This document shows, one piece after another, positions 10,269-18,317 of a stretch of DNA of 64,000 nucleotides (position 1 is the first letter of the stretch; each line of letters opens with the position of its first letter). The stretch is taken from positions 248,001 through 312,000 of the forward strand of contig JANZNS010000001.1 of the NCBI GenBank assembly GCA_025153445.1. The letters are read 5' to 3'. This DNA comes from Marinobacter sp. BGYM27 (GTDB lineage Bacteria > Pseudomonadota > Gammaproteobacteria > Pseudomonadales > Oleiphilaceae). Both the position numbers and the translations under genes were made by a program. The notes below the pieces were generated by a model. It was not told the DNA's origin, did no database searches, and saw only the letters and a program-made list of their open reading frames with translations.

Positions 10269-10922
10269 TTACGCCTGCTTTTGTCCCAGAATGGACCAGT
10301 AACAATTCATGTTGAGCAGCTTGAAGTGTTTCTTCTCAGTTACCTGAAGACCCAGGCGCTGCATGTGTTCCGGATAGTTGTAAATTTTGTGGAAGGCATT
10401 GTTGGCGAACAGCCAGAAGACAAACACAGCGCCGTACCAATACAGCTTCTTGAACATCCGCGCGAAAATGTTGCCGGTGGGGTAGCAGAAGTCGCCGACG
10501 ACCACTTTGCCATCATCTTTTGCCAGGCTGATCAGGTGTTCGAGTACGTTCACCATCATGTTTTCCTCGAACACATTGAGGAAAAAGTTGGCAACCACCA
10601 TGTCGTAATGGTTCGTGGTGTCCACTTTCATGATGTCACTGTGGATCCGGCGGATCTCGAGGCCGGGCGCTTCGCTCTCAAGTGCCTCTCCGAACTTGCG
10701 CAACATGGTTTCCGACAGGTCGACGACCGTCACGTCCGCGCCAAGTTCTGCGGCGCGGATGGCGTCACGGCCATGACCTACACCAGCGAACAGAACCCGG
10801 GTGCCGGGTTTGATGGTCTCGACATCCAGCATTGCCGTTTTGCAGTGATGGATGTTTTTGCCGCTGTAAAGGTTGCTCAGAAAATCGTAGACGGGGCCGA
10901 TATATTTGTATTTGTCGCGCAT
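10269..10922 (-). CDS. Class I SAM-dependent methyltransferase
   Basis: A 217-residue UbiE/Pmt-like methyltransferase. Motif I is VLFAGVGHGRDAIRAAELGA (G-rich loop), followed by VTVVDLSETML for ribose binding and DMVVANFFLNVF as motif IV. The C-terminal part has a hydrophobic amphipathic stretch (LYWYGAVFVFWLFANNAFHK) that could lie on the membrane. The frame is open further upstream to 11069, but only the ATG at 10922 gives the family start MRDKYKYIGPVYDF, with GGAA about 10 bases upstream. It is first in a likely operon with the DUF2156 protein. The methyl acceptor is unknown. Confidence 0.78.
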   Translation of the reverse strand: MRDKYKYIGPVYDFLSNLYSGKNIHHCKTAMLDVETIKPGTRVLFAGVGHGRDAIRAAELGADVTVVDLSETMLRKFGEALESEAPGLEIRRIHSDIMKVDTTNHYDMVVANFFLNVFEENMMVNVLEHLISLAKDDGKVVVGDFCYPTGNIFARMFKKLYWYGAVFVFWLFANNAFHKIYNYPEHMQRLGLQVTEKKHFKLLNMNCYWSILGQKQA

Positions 10923-11248
10923 GGTCTGTTCCGTGCCTGTCCAAGTCAGAGAGTTCCCGCTGAGGCAGGCTGCTTTGTAGCAGCTCTTGTGGAACTTTGT
11001 GCCGGAGTGCGGGTGTTTATTGTTCTGGGAAAAGCTTAGTGAAGTCCGGCAGCCGGTTTTGTGGTGCAACCCTCATTTCGGGCTACATACGGTTACTTAT
11101 TGCTACGCTTTGCAAACCAAATCAAAAAACAAGATCAGACTGTCTGACAATCAGTTTTTTGGCGCTGTTGTGATTTCTCTTGTTTGTTCGCGTATTTGAA
11201 GGATTGGTGCAAAACTGATTCAGTACACTTGGCAAATGCCAATGATTG
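10923..11248. other. Divergent intergenic region with large palindrome
   Basis: No credible gene between the leftward methyltransferase and the rightward solute-binding protein. The stretch is more AT-rich than its surroundings and contains the nested inverted repeat at 11123-11161. A short open frame at 10987-11199 does not look like a protein. Confidence 0.55.
11123..11161. promoter_or_regulatory. Nested inverted repeat, candidate operator or hairpin
   Basis: The core is a perfect palindrome TCAGAC-T-GTCTGA (11135-11147), flanked by a second perfect pair CAAAAAAC (11123-11130) and GTTTTTTG (11154-11161). The spacers between core and flanks are 4 and 6 bases. It sits between divergent genes, where a terminator is not expected, so a regulator-binding site is the simpler reading. 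A bidirectional hairpin cannot be excluded. Confidence 0.5.
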
Positions 11249-12190
11249 ATGGCGATGAATCTGGACACAGAGGATGGCTGGCATGTCTGTAAGGTGGTAT
11301 TTCAAAAAGTGCAAGAAGTGGCTCTGACGGCATTTGGGAGACAATCGGCAAGCTGGTTGGTCGCCATTGTTTTGGCGTTTCCGGCGTTTGCTGCAGACGG
11401 CGATCAGGCCGATAGTGACGCCGTTTCAATTGCCGGTGAAACGGTGACTTACCTGATAGTGGAAGACAAATCGCGGCCGTTTCAGATTGTGGTCAACGGG
11501 AAGAGTGCCGGGGGCATCGTATCTGAAATGGTGGATGCGATATTTCAAGGTTCCCGATACAGCGTCAAGCATCAGGTGTACCCGGTGAATCGTTTGCGCC
11601 AGGTTGTCGCTGACGACAAGGTGGCGGGCTGGATTGCCTATGAGGCTGTTCAGTGGCATACCTTCGGCAATCGGGGGTTGATGATTGAGGAGCCGCTATT
11701 TGAGACGCACCACGTCATGCTCACCTGCCGCCAGGATATTCCTGACCCGCTCACCAGTCTGGCGGACCTCAGGGGAATGAAAATACTTACCTTGCGCAAC
11801 TTTTCCTATCCTGAACTTGGCAAAGCTGCCTCGGATGAGGGCATAAAGGAGCTTTCGATTGATCGCTATGATGCCGGTATCGATCTGGTGAGAATGGGCC
11901 GGGCCGATGGCTTTGTGGAAATGCAGAGCCGGCTAAGCTATCACGTGGCGGAGGCTCTCGCCGGCGAGAGCAGTGCGTCATGCCTGCGAATGGTCGACTT
12001 CAGCCGGATTATTCCAGACTACCCGATCTATCTGAGTGTTGATATGCGTTGGTCCAGGGGCTTCAGGAACTTTGTGGCGCAGCGCATACGCGAATTGCAT
12101 CAGAGCGGCGAGCTTGCTGCGATACAGCGCCGTTATCTGCGAGGAACCGAATTAAACCGCAGCCCGGGCACGGAGTTTTCGACACAGTAA
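11249..12190 (+). CDS. Periplasmic solute-binding protein (SBP_bac_3 type)
   Basis: Resembles the periplasmic amino-acid-binding fold (SBP family 3), without ABC permease genes nearby. The mature part has LADLRGMKILTLRNFSYPELG and an ending typical of the family (RNFVAQRIRELHQSGELAAIQRRY split over two helices). A signal peptide ends about AFPAFA|AD. The start is uncertain: ATG at 11249 and 11255 have no good ribosome-binding site and precede the signal sequence by about 35 residues. A GTG at 11309 with AAGGTGG 10 bases upstream would give a normal 28-residue signal peptide. The 3' end overlaps the opposing GGDEF-EAL gene by 39 bases. A sensory role linked to that neighbour is possible. Confidence 0.72.
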   Translation: MAMNLDTEDGWHVCKVVFQKVQEVALTAFGRQSASWLVAIVLAFPAFAADGDQADSDAVSIAGETVTYLIVEDKSRPFQIVVNGKSAGGIVSEMVDAIFQGSRYSVKHQVYPVNRLRQVVADDKVAGWIAYEAVQWHTFGNRGLMIEEPLFETHHVMLTCRQDIPDPLTSLADLRGMKILTLRNFSYPELGKAASDEGIKELSIDRYDAGIDLVRMGRADGFVEMQSRLSYHVAEALAGESSASCLRMVDFSRIIPDYPIYLSVDMRWSRGFRNFVAQRIRELHQSGELAAIQRRYLRGTELNRSPGTEFSTQ

Positions 12191-14320
12191 AGCGTCTATC
12201 TCGGCAGCCGGCACGGCGGGACCGTAAAAGAAACCCTGCATCTGCTGGCAGCCCAGGTTTTTCAGGTAAGCCAGTTGAACGTCGTTCTCGACCCCTTCAG
12301 CAACAATATCCAGCTGCAAGCCGTGCGCCATGGCCACAATGGCGTTAACGATGCATGCCCCGTCGTCGTCACTGCGAATCGTCTTAACAAATGACTGATC
12401 GACCTTCAGCGTGTGGATAGGGAGGCGATGGAGGTAGTTCAGGGACGAGTAACCTGTGCCGAAGTCATCAATCGCGATCCGGACGCCGTGAGCAGCCAGG
12501 GCCTTCAACTTGCGACTGATCTGTTCGAGGTCATTCATGATCACATTTTCGGTGATTTCGATTTCAAGATTCTCGGGCGGGAAATCGGCAGCTTTCAGTT
12601 TGGCAATCAGGTTGGGCACAAAGCGCGGTTGTTCGACCTGAAGTGGCGAAAGATTCACCGCTAGTCGAAGGTTCTTGTTGCCCTGTTTGATCCAGTTCTT
12701 GGTCTGCCGGCATGCGGTTTCGAGAACCTGATCGCTCAATTCGGTAATCAGTTTGGTTTCTTCAGCCAGCGGCAGGAAGTCCCGGGGGTAGAGTAAGCCC
12801 CGCTCGGGATGATGCCATCTCACCAGCGCTTCAAGCCCGAGTATCTGACCGGTATCAGCTGCAACCTGCGGCTGATAGTGCACGCAGAGTTCGCCATTGA
12901 CCAGTGCCTGTCGCAAGTCGCGTTCGAGGCTGAGGCGGTTGGCGGTGTCGATGCTCATGGTGTCGCTGTAGAAGCGATAACCGTCCTTGCCGCTTGCCTT
13001 GACGTGGTACATCGCAATGTCAGCGCACTGAATGAGCTGATCCATCGATTCACCGCCCTCGGGGAAAATGGCGATACCGACACTGACACCCACAAACACC
13101 TCGTGCTCACCCAGCTGAAAGGGAGCCTTTAGCACGTGTATCAGTTTACGGGCGATCTTGCGGGCGTCTTCATTGCCCGAGATGGCAGGTAGTAACAGGG
13201 TAAATTCATCACCACCAAAGCGGGACAGGGTATCGCCCTTGCGCAGGCAGCTTTCCAGGCGCTGGGTAACTGCCTGAAGCAGGCGGTCTCCCATGGCGTG
13301 ACCCAGGGTGTCGTTGACGACCTTGAAGCGGTCAAGATCAAGGAACATGACGGCGAGTTTCTGATCGGTGCGCTGGGCCTGGGTAATCGCCAGCATCAGG
13401 CGATCCTTGAACAGGGCCCTGTTGGGCAGACGGGTCAGCAGGTCGTGGTAGGCCTGGAAGTTGATAAAGGCTTCGGCTTCCTTGCGCTCGGTAATATCGC
13501 GGGCCGAGCCGTAGATACGGGCTTCCCCGATGCGGCGCCGGACACTGCCCTGAGGTAGAAACTGAGCCCCTTCATCACCAATCGGAAAGGCGGTGATCTC
13601 GAAGAAACGATTGGCCTGACGGCTGCCACGGGTTTTCAGGCGTATTTCGAAAGTTCGCGGATTTTCTGCGCTGATTGCAGGATCTTGAAGCGCATAGGTG
13701 CCACGACTGATGTCCTGCTCTTCAATCAGATGGCGAAAGTGTCGACCGATCAACTCTGTTGACTGATATCCGAGCAGCGCTTCGACCTTATGGTTTACAA
13801 AACAGATGCGGCCTTCCTGATCAAGCATGAAGACGATGTCGGGGGAGGAGTTGACGATGTAGCGGTGCAGTTCTTCCGACTTTTTAAGGCGCTGCTGCAC
13901 ATTCTCGTGTGCATATTCCAGAGCCTGCTTGCGCAGAACATTTCCTACCGTGGCGAGCAGTGCATCCGGATCAAACGGTTTGCGAATGTAATCTTCTGCG
14001 CCGCGCCGCAACGCCCGGCTAACCGCTGAAAACGACGATTCTCCGCTGACCACAACCACCGGAACGTTTATTTTTTCGTCCTGGATGAACTGCATGACGG
14101 CATGGCCATCCACATCCGGCATGCGCAGATCCAGCATCACCAGATTGAACGACTCCTTCTTGAGGCTTTCGCAGGCAGCCCGACCGCCCAGGGCAGGGCA
14201 GGCGTTAAAGCCATGCTCCTCGAGCAGATCGACAAGGCTTTCAAGCAGGCGAGGCTCATCATCGACGACCAGAATGCGTGCGTCAGCAGCCAGTGGCTCG
14301 TTTTGTCGGTCCAGCATCAT
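12152..14320 (-). CDS. Response regulator with PAS, GGDEF and EAL domains
   Basis: Cytoplasmic c-di-GMP signalling protein of 722 residues. The REC domain (about 14-130) has the phospho-acceptor D64 in MLDLRMPD and conserved K114. A PAS domain follows (about 150-280), then GGDEF (about 285-450) with intact GGDEF at 369-373 and an RxxD inhibitory site at 360-363. The EAL domain (about 465-715) has EAL at 497-499 and DDFGTGYSS. Both synthase and phosphodiesterase signatures are intact, so which activity dominates cannot be read from sequence. It begins 41 bases after the HDOD histidine kinase gene, its likely partner and operon mate. Confidence 0.92.
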   Translation of the reverse strand: MMLDRQNEPLAADARILVVDDEPRLLESLVDLLEEHGFNACPALGGRAACESLKKESFNLVMLDLRMPDVDGHAVMQFIQDEKINVPVVVVSGESSFSAVSRALRRGAEDYIRKPFDPDALLATVGNVLRKQALEYAHENVQQRLKKSEELHRYIVNSSPDIVFMLDQEGRICFVNHKVEALLGYQSTELIGRHFRHLIEEQDISRGTYALQDPAISAENPRTFEIRLKTRGSRQANRFFEITAFPIGDEGAQFLPQGSVRRRIGEARIYGSARDITERKEAEAFINFQAYHDLLTRLPNRALFKDRLMLAITQAQRTDQKLAVMFLDLDRFKVVNDTLGHAMGDRLLQAVTQRLESCLRKGDTLSRFGGDEFTLLLPAISGNEDARKIARKLIHVLKAPFQLGEHEVFVGVSVGIAIFPEGGESMDQLIQCADIAMYHVKASGKDGYRFYSDTMSIDTANRLSLERDLRQALVNGELCVHYQPQVAADTGQILGLEALVRWHHPERGLLYPRDFLPLAEETKLITELSDQVLETACRQTKNWIKQGNKNLRLAVNLSPLQVEQPRFVPNLIAKLKAADFPPENLEIEITENVIMNDLEQISRKLKALAAHGVRIAIDDFGTGYSSLNYLHRLPIHTLKVDQSFVKTIRSDDDGACIVNAIVAMAHGLQLDIVAEGVENDVQLAYLKNLGCQQMQGFFYGPAVPAAEIDALLCRKLRARAAV

Positions 14321-14361
14321 TGTGTTTGCCCATCCTCATTGGGGGCTCCGTTGCCAGTTTC

Positions 14362-16410
14362 TCAGATCGTGGCAGCGGGTTCTTCCCGGTTATCGCTTCT
14401 GGTGTATGTGGTTGCTGGCAGCAGGAGGCGAAAACTGGTGCCTTCCGGTCCTGTCCTGCAGCTGATGATGCCCTCCATGTCATCAGTAAGTTGTTTTACT
14501 ATGCTCAGTCCAAGGCCGCTGTGGCCCGGGCCTTTAGTGGAATGCACCGGTTTGAACAGGGCATTCCGGATCGACTCGGGTATTCCGTTCCCGGAGTCTT
14601 CAATTGTTAATTCTACCCATTGGCGACCATCCTGCCAGACCGGCGCTGCGGTTTGAAACTGCACACGTCCGCCTTCCGGCATGGATTCAACGGCATTTCG
14701 GACCAGGTTCATAATGAGCTGGCGAACCGGTCCCCGTGTTGCCTTGATGAATGTCGGGGCCGATGTCAGTCGTAATTCACTCGAAATTTCGTTGGGCAGG
14801 AAGAGCGCTTCGTCAAACAGGTCACTGAGTAGATTCAGTTCGTCGTTGAGGCTGAGGCCTTCGCTGTTGCTGTCTTGAGCTGACTCATTTTCAGGCAGTC
14901 CAGCCGAGCTGATTCTTTCAAGCAGTCCTGCTGCACGCTCAAGCTCCTCCCGGACCACCTGAAGATCGGCATCCACCAAATCGCTGCCTTCAAGGGTTTT
15001 CAGTTTTTTCTGCAGCTGATGAATGTATTGGCTGACGATTGTCAGCGGATTGCTGACCTCGTGAACTCGCTTGCGGAGCTCAATTCGATGCGTCAGTTGC
15101 TCGAGCGACTCGCCTTGCTGGACGTGCTGCTGGTAGGGATCCAGATGGCCCCGCAGCACGGCAACCCGGTGAGCAAACAGCGTCACGAGGCTTTCAAAGT
15201 CAGCAAATTCGCCAGCCGATTCCAGTCCGATAACGTATAGCCCGAAGCAGTGGCCCTGGTGACACACCGGCACGCCCATCATGCTCGGCGTGTTCAACAG
15301 ACCCAGTAGCTGCTGGTCGAGTATCGAAACGGCGTCGCTCTGAAGCACCTGAGCGTTATTGTCTGTCGCAATATAGGTGATCAGACTGGCCGGATCATCC
15401 AGTGGCACATGGATCGCCGGAGGTGATACCCGTGTCGCGGCCAGCAGCGACAGTTCGTCATCCCGGCGAATAAACGCGAGTCCGGGCCGGCCGGTAACCG
15501 CGCTGAGATTGCCAAGTGCACCGCTAAGCAGCTCTGCTTCCGTTGCGACATCGGGAAGACTGCCGATGGCCTGCTCAATAACCGCTGAGCGAATCACTTC
15601 ATGAAACAGTTGGCGCTGGGCTGCAAGCGCATCGAATGTGCCATCCAGTGGGATACCGAAATCGCTGGCAATGGATGCCACTTCGCGATCAATGCGGGTG
15701 CTGATTTCTTTGGCGAGAGCGCCGGTGAGTCCGAAGATGGTATGCGCGGCATCGAAGCCGCCCGAATCCGAGAGCGCCAGGCGCGTAGAAAGGTTGATCA
15801 ACTTGACCAGATGGGCGGCATCGCGAATGTCCCGCGCAGGGGCTTGCTGATAGCGAATGGCATCAGTCGCCATTTGTCCCAGCCCCCAATGTCCTGCGAG
15901 CCTGGCCGCAATATCGATCTGCTGATCGAGGATCGCCTGGTAGTCTTCGCTATCTGTTGCGCGCAGTGCGATCAGCTCGCCGGCATTATGCAGCATGCCC
16001 ACCATGAAGGCTTCTTCGGTATCCGGGTATCCGGTGAGTTTGGCTAATGCGCGGGCGGTGAGGGCTGTGGTCAGGGAGTGCCGCCAGAAATCCCGAATCT
16101 GCTGCCATCGTTCGGCGCCGAGATCCAGCAGCAAATGTTGCAGTGAGGCTGTGATGATAAGCGTCTGTAACCGGTGAGTACCCAGCCGGAGCAATGCGTG
16201 CTCGATCGCAGTGACTTCTCCGGGGCGTCCGTAGAGCGCCGAATTGGCGAGCGCGAGCACACGGCCACAAAGTGCTGTGTCAGCGCTGATGATGCGGCCT
16301 ATCTCGCGATAGTCACAATCATTACGACATGCTTCCATTGCGCGCAAGACGACTTGCGGCAAACTGGGCAAATCGCTGTTTGCCGGTAGTGCCATTGGAG
16401 CCCGGGTCAT
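14362..16410 (-). CDS. HDOD-GAF-histidine kinase hybrid sensor
   Basis: A 682-residue soluble sensor with no membrane segment. Residues about 10-205 form an HDOD domain (SLPQVVLRAMEAC, ISADTALCGRVLALANSALY, GMLHNAGELI). About 290-420 look like a GAF domain. The histidine kinase part has an H-box HEVSNPLTIVS with H450, then N-box LIMNLVRNAVESM, DSGNGIPE and the G-box GLGLSIVKQL of the HATPase_c domain. It is upstream of, and 41 bases from, a REC-PAS-GGDEF-EAL gene. I infer an intracellular signal controlling c-di-GMP through phosphotransfer. Confidence 0.88.
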   Translation of the reverse strand: MTRAPMALPANSDLPSLPQVVLRAMEACRNDCDYREIGRIISADTALCGRVLALANSALYGRPGEVTAIEHALLRLGTHRLQTLIITASLQHLLLDLGAERWQQIRDFWRHSLTTALTARALAKLTGYPDTEEAFMVGMLHNAGELIALRATDSEDYQAILDQQIDIAARLAGHWGLGQMATDAIRYQQAPARDIRDAAHLVKLINLSTRLALSDSGGFDAAHTIFGLTGALAKEISTRIDREVASIASDFGIPLDGTFDALAAQRQLFHEVIRSAVIEQAIGSLPDVATEAELLSGALGNLSAVTGRPGLAFIRRDDELSLLAATRVSPPAIHVPLDDPASLITYIATDNNAQVLQSDAVSILDQQLLGLLNTPSMMGVPVCHQGHCFGLYVIGLESAGEFADFESLVTLFAHRVAVLRGHLDPYQQHVQQGESLEQLTHRIELRKRVHEVSNPLTIVSQYIHQLQKKLKTLEGSDLVDADLQVVREELERAAGLLERISSAGLPENESAQDSNSEGLSLNDELNLLSDLFDEALFLPNEISSELRLTSAPTFIKATRGPVRQLIMNLVRNAVESMPEGGRVQFQTAAPVWQDGRQWVELTIEDSGNGIPESIRNALFKPVHSTKGPGHSGLGLSIVKQLTDDMEGIISCRTGPEGTSFRLLLPATTYTRSDNREEPAATI

Positions 16411-16630
16411 ATTTATGACGCTTTAGTCATTTATAGTTCTTTTCAGAGGAGCTTAGACAAATAAAAGATATAAGCAACCAGTATCTGGCCAATTATTGGC
16501 CTGTTTCTCTCAATTTTGCATGTAAAATACGGTAAATCTTCGGGTTGTTGCGTCATCAGGCGCGTTTTTCGTCTGTCAACCACCTCCTTGGCGACGGTAC
16601 AATCGTGTTTTCGATCTCCGTCAAACGGGC

Positions 16631-17941
16631 ATGTTGTCATTCATGAGCGAATCAAGTGCGCAAGCGCCCCGCCACCCCCGCATCCTTGCTGTTACCGGTG
16701 GCAAGGGTGGTATCGGTAAAACCTCCGTTTCCCTTAATCTGGCGTTGGCCCTCAGCCGTCAGGGTAACCGGGTGTTATTGCTTGATGGTGACACAGATCT
16801 GGCCAACGTCACGATTATGCTGGGCCAATACCCCCGATTGAGTCTTGCAGACGTGCTGGCAGGCACTTGCACACTGGAGCAGGCGATCTTCGAAGCGCCA
16901 TACGGGCTGCATATTCTGCCCGGTGCTTCGGGTGTTGAGCGCTGTATGGGGATTGCTCCATCAGACCGTCTGGCCGTCATGCGCGGGTTGGCGTCCTTCG
17001 AAAAGCACTATGACTATATTCTGATCGATACTGCAGCAGGGCTGCAGGACAATGTGATCCACATGATTGCCAGTGCGGCGCTGGCGTGCGTGGTGGTGAC
17101 GCCGGATCCGACTTCGCTGACGGATGCCTTTTCATTGATAAAGGTACTTCGCAGGCGAGGCTATCGGCGCACCCCCAGCGTGCTGATCAACATGGCGAAG
17201 AATGCGGGGCAGGCCCAGGGCATCTTCCAGCGCTTCTACACCGCGCTTCAGAAACATCTGGATGTGACGCCTCATTATCTGGGCGCGATCTGGCGTGACG
17301 ACACCCTGCGTGAATCAGTGCGACTGCAGCGGCCGGTGTCGCTATCGGCGCCATCTGACCCCTGTTACCGACAGTTCCGGGTCCTGGCCGATATGCTCAA
17401 GGTACGCTTCAACCAATTGGAGCCCCGGCGCTCGGGATTTGCCGCTTACTGGAATCGGGTCGCCGAACGTCAGGCTTCGGCGCCGCAAGTGAAGGTCGCG
17501 CCTGTTGTGATCGAGCAACGATGGCTCGACTGGTCAAATCAGCTCCAAGCCCTGATCAATCATCCGGATAGCACGTCTATACAGCAATACAACGCGCTGA
17601 CCAGTTGCTTCGTTCAGTTGGGTGAAACCATTAACGAAGACACGATCGAGATTATCCAGACCGGGCTGGCTTCCATGCCCTGGGAGCGATTGCCCGGCGC
17701 GCAGCGCGAGCACTTCGCGGCACATCTGCGTCACCTCGCCGATCAGATCTCGCCACCACGGCGTGAACCCGCCCGGCCGGCTGCACCAGCAAAGCGAAGA
17801 CGTCAGGTGCCCGAACCACGTTATGATGAGGTGCGGTTCGGACATCAGGATTCGCTGTTACGGGCTTTGCGGGAACAACCGGACAACGTGTCACTGGATA
17901 CGCTGCTGGATACCCTGACGGGCGGCCGTTCCCGCAAGTAA
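16631..17941 (+). CDS. MinD/ParA-family ATPase, FlhG-like, with C-terminal extension
   Basis: Deviant Walker A ATPase; GGKGGIGKT lies at residues 23-31, LLLDGDTDLANV is the switch I region and LIDTAAGLQDN switch II. Similarity is closest to FlhG/FleN, which sets flagellar number, but no flagellar genes are nearby. The first 260 residues make the ATPase; a further 170 residues (about 265-436) with an Arg/Pro-rich linker and a helical end are unusual for the family and unassigned. The start could also be the ATG at 16643. It is divergent from the HDOD kinase gene (220-base spacer) and may belong to the same signalling group. Confidence 0.78.
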   Translation: MLSFMSESSAQAPRHPRILAVTGGKGGIGKTSVSLNLALALSRQGNRVLLLDGDTDLANVTIMLGQYPRLSLADVLAGTCTLEQAIFEAPYGLHILPGASGVERCMGIAPSDRLAVMRGLASFEKHYDYILIDTAAGLQDNVIHMIASAALACVVVTPDPTSLTDAFSLIKVLRRRGYRRTPSVLINMAKNAGQAQGIFQRFYTALQKHLDVTPHYLGAIWRDDTLRESVRLQRPVSLSAPSDPCYRQFRVLADMLKVRFNQLEPRRSGFAAYWNRVAERQASAPQVKVAPVVIEQRWLDWSNQLQALINHPDSTSIQQYNALTSCFVQLGETINEDTIEIIQTGLASMPWERLPGAQREHFAAHLRHLADQISPPRREPARPAAPAKRRRQVPEPRYDEVRFGHQDSLLRALREQPDNVSLDTLLDTLTGGRSRK

Positions 17942-18317
17942 GTTCTGTTGATTATCTGGCCCGTCTTGTGACTATAGAGTCTGCTTTGATTTGATGGGCG
18001 CCCCGCCTGCGGGGTCGCACATTGAAAAATGCTCACGTACACGACGGTGGGTTTGCTGTACCTTTGTGTTGTTTTCTTGCTTCAGATCACCCATTTGTCA
18101 TGCAGTGCACTCTAAAATGGCGTCAAAGGATATTGACGGTCGCTGAGTTTGAGTCGTGATGTATGGGTCAGACCGGTCAGGGTTTTTCTTCTCTTAAAAA
18201 ATTCAACGACTTAATAACCGATCATTGCATTGATGTGTCGCTACGCTGCAGTTGGCGTGCTTGATGCATTCCACTTTTACTACTGCTGAATCGTCATTGT
18301 TGAGAAGGAGTTTCATC
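17942..18317. other. Intergenic region upstream of fatty acyl-CoA reductase
   Basis: No gene seen. It contains a GC-rich hairpin at 17998-18018 and, at its end, a strong ribosome-binding site GAAGGAG (18304-18310). A copy of GTCAG repeats near 18163-18180 and an AT-rich tract at 18186-18220 may be part of the promoter, but no clear -35/-10 pair stands out. Confidence 0.5.
17998..18018 (+). terminator. GC-rich hairpin, possible weak terminator
   Basis: GCG-CCCCG (17998-18005), loop CCTG, CGGGG (18010-18014), one unpaired T, then CGC (18016-18018). There is no T-run, so intrinsic termination is doubtful. It lies 57 bases after the MinD-like gene stop. Confidence 0.35.

Noticed and set aside
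10215..11039. 274-codon plus-strand open frame opposite the methyltransferase
   Set aside because: The minus strand carries clear SAM-binding motifs; the plus frame shows none.
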